Positions 63,501 to 64,000 of a stretch of DNA of 64,000 bases are shown piece by piece. The notes under the pieces were generated by a model, which was given only the letters and a program-made list of their open reading frames with translations, searched no databases and had not been told where the DNA came from. The stretch's first letter is position 1, and each line of letters starts with the position of its first letter. This stretch comes from JAWPMT01 sp965267435. Its GTDB lineage: Bacteria > Bacteroidota > Bacteroidia > Cytophagales > Cyclobacteriaceae. A program made the position numbers and the translations under genes. The stretch lies in assembly GCA_965267435.1 (NCBI GenBank), contig OZ253960.1, forward strand, positions 5,084,001 to 5,148,000. Direction: 5' to 3'.

Positions 63501-64000
63501 ATGACGGAAGGATATAGCATTTCGATCTGGAAAAAACTGTATGCCTTAATGGACGGAAGAGTGAAGAAAGGGGTAACTCTTCTCACCGTATTGCTGTTTC
63601 TGGACTCGCTTATGGAACTCGTAAGTGTTGCTGCTATACCGGGGCTCATTTTGCTCGTGACCTTCCCCGACAAAGTCACCACTATTAGCTATATAGGACC
63701 ATTGGTAGGTGCCTTTATAGATTTCTTTGGCTCATACTATGTGATTGCCTCCTCTGCTGCTCTCATATTGATCTATTTGCTCAAGCTCCTTTTCAAGACC
63801 TTTCTCAACTACATCAAAGGGAACCTGACGCGACATTTCCAGGTGAATTTGAGCAACAGACTATATGCCATATATCTCAAAAGCAAGTACGAGTTTCTCC
63901 TGGGGTCCAACATGCCAGAACTCCTGAGAAATGTCAATGCCGAGACGAGTCAGATTGTGGAAAAGGTGGTCCTCAAATCTCTCATGCTGATTACCAGTAT
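63501..64000 (+). CDS. ABC transporter/flippase, N-terminal part (3' end outside window)
   Basis: The frame is open from ATG 63501 to the end of the window (166 residues). It holds a hydrophobic membrane segment near residues 24-55, then further membrane helices and a GNLTRHFQVNLSNRLYAIYL region, which resembles the transmembrane domain of MsbA/PglK-type exporters that flip lipid-linked oligosaccharides. The ATPase domain would follow beyond the window. The ATG at 63481 opens only a seven-codon frame and was not used. Confidence 0.72.
   Translation, partial: MTEGYSISIWKKLYALMDGRVKKGVTLLTVLLFLDSLMELVSVAAIPGLILLVTFPDKVTTISYIGPLVGAFIDFFGSYYVIASSAALILIYLLKLLFKTFLNYIKGNLTRHFQVNLSNRLYAIYLKSKYEFLLGSNMPELLRNVNAETSQIVEKVVLKSLMLITS

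Noticed and set aside
1..64000. tRNA, rRNA, CRISPR arrays, insertion sequences or prophage
   Set aside because: No cloverleaf-like or ribosomal sequence, no spaced direct repeats and no transposase, integrase or phage motif was recognised by eye; a dedicated search was not run.
47079..64000. Horizontal transfer of the polysaccharide cluster judged by base composition
   Set aside because: The cluster looks slightly more AT-rich by eye in places, but composition was not calculated and no mobile element or repeat borders it.

Overview
The window comes from a chromosome of a Bacteroidota bacterium, most likely a free-living or marine member of the Cytophagales. The evidence is a complete type IX secretion translocon gene (sprA), TonB with an acidic linker, an F1 beta/epsilon pair (atpD-atpC) away from the rest of the ATP synthase genes, a CcmD-family protein, DUF4292/DUF4837/DUF2520/DUF6787 proteins, many genes without clear Shine-Dalgarno sequences, and several upstream boxes matching the Bacteroidota -7 element TAnnTTTG. 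Genus and species are not assigned. No rRNA, tRNA, CRISPR array, insertion sequence or phage gene was recognised.

Region 1 (1-19.4 kb, plus strand) is a dense envelope and housekeeping run: a TPR protein (5' end cut off), a DUF4292 lipoprotein, an EnvC-like amidase activator, tatA, gatA, a LysM lytic transglycosylase, a DUF4837 lipoprotein, malic enzyme, ruvA, the 2419-residue sprA, gcvH, a VanZ-like protein and tonB, closed by a strong terminator. Several neighbours overlap by a few bases. Region 2 (19.4-23.4 kb, minus strand) holds a lysophospholipid acyltransferase, gatC and a 936-residue membrane/TPR protein of unknown role. Region 3 (23.5-30.2 kb, plus strand) holds a Na+-efflux-type ABC exporter pair, an orphan histidine kinase, a nucleoid-associated protein, a hairpin-rich 312-base gap, then atpD-atpC and a terminator. 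Region 4 (30.2-34.9 kb, minus strand) runs from peptide chain release factor 3 to a Big2/DM13 lipoprotein, an outer-membrane barrel, an RNA pseudouridine synthase and a DUF6787 protein. Region 5 (35-40.3 kb, plus strand) has a tiny membrane protein, dnaK, an rRNA methyltransferase and an altered amidohydrolase lipoprotein.

Region 6 (40.3-46.9 kb, minus strand) is one tight operon for cytochrome c maturation (ccmB, ccmC, ccmD, ccmE, ccmF) followed by a DUF2520 protein, a UbiA prenyltransferase and purN. Its CcmE has the CxxxY variant of the haem-binding site, and ccmA, ccmG and ccmH are absent from the cluster.

Region 7 (47.1-64 kb, plus strand, running off the end) is a surface-polysaccharide operon. 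It makes UDP-glucuronate and converts it to UDP-galacturonate and UDP-xylose. It also encodes dTDP-sugar steps, a UDP-N-acetylhexosamine dehydrogenase and GDP-fucose synthesis. It carries a full PAPS-making and PAP-recycling set (cysC, cysD, cysN, cysQ) with no sulfate-reduction genes, followed by an unusually long six-SLBB export protein, a chain-length regulator and the start of an ABC flippase. The simplest reading is export of an acidic, fucose-containing and sulfated polysaccharide. The sulfotransferases and glycosyltransferases would lie beyond the window.
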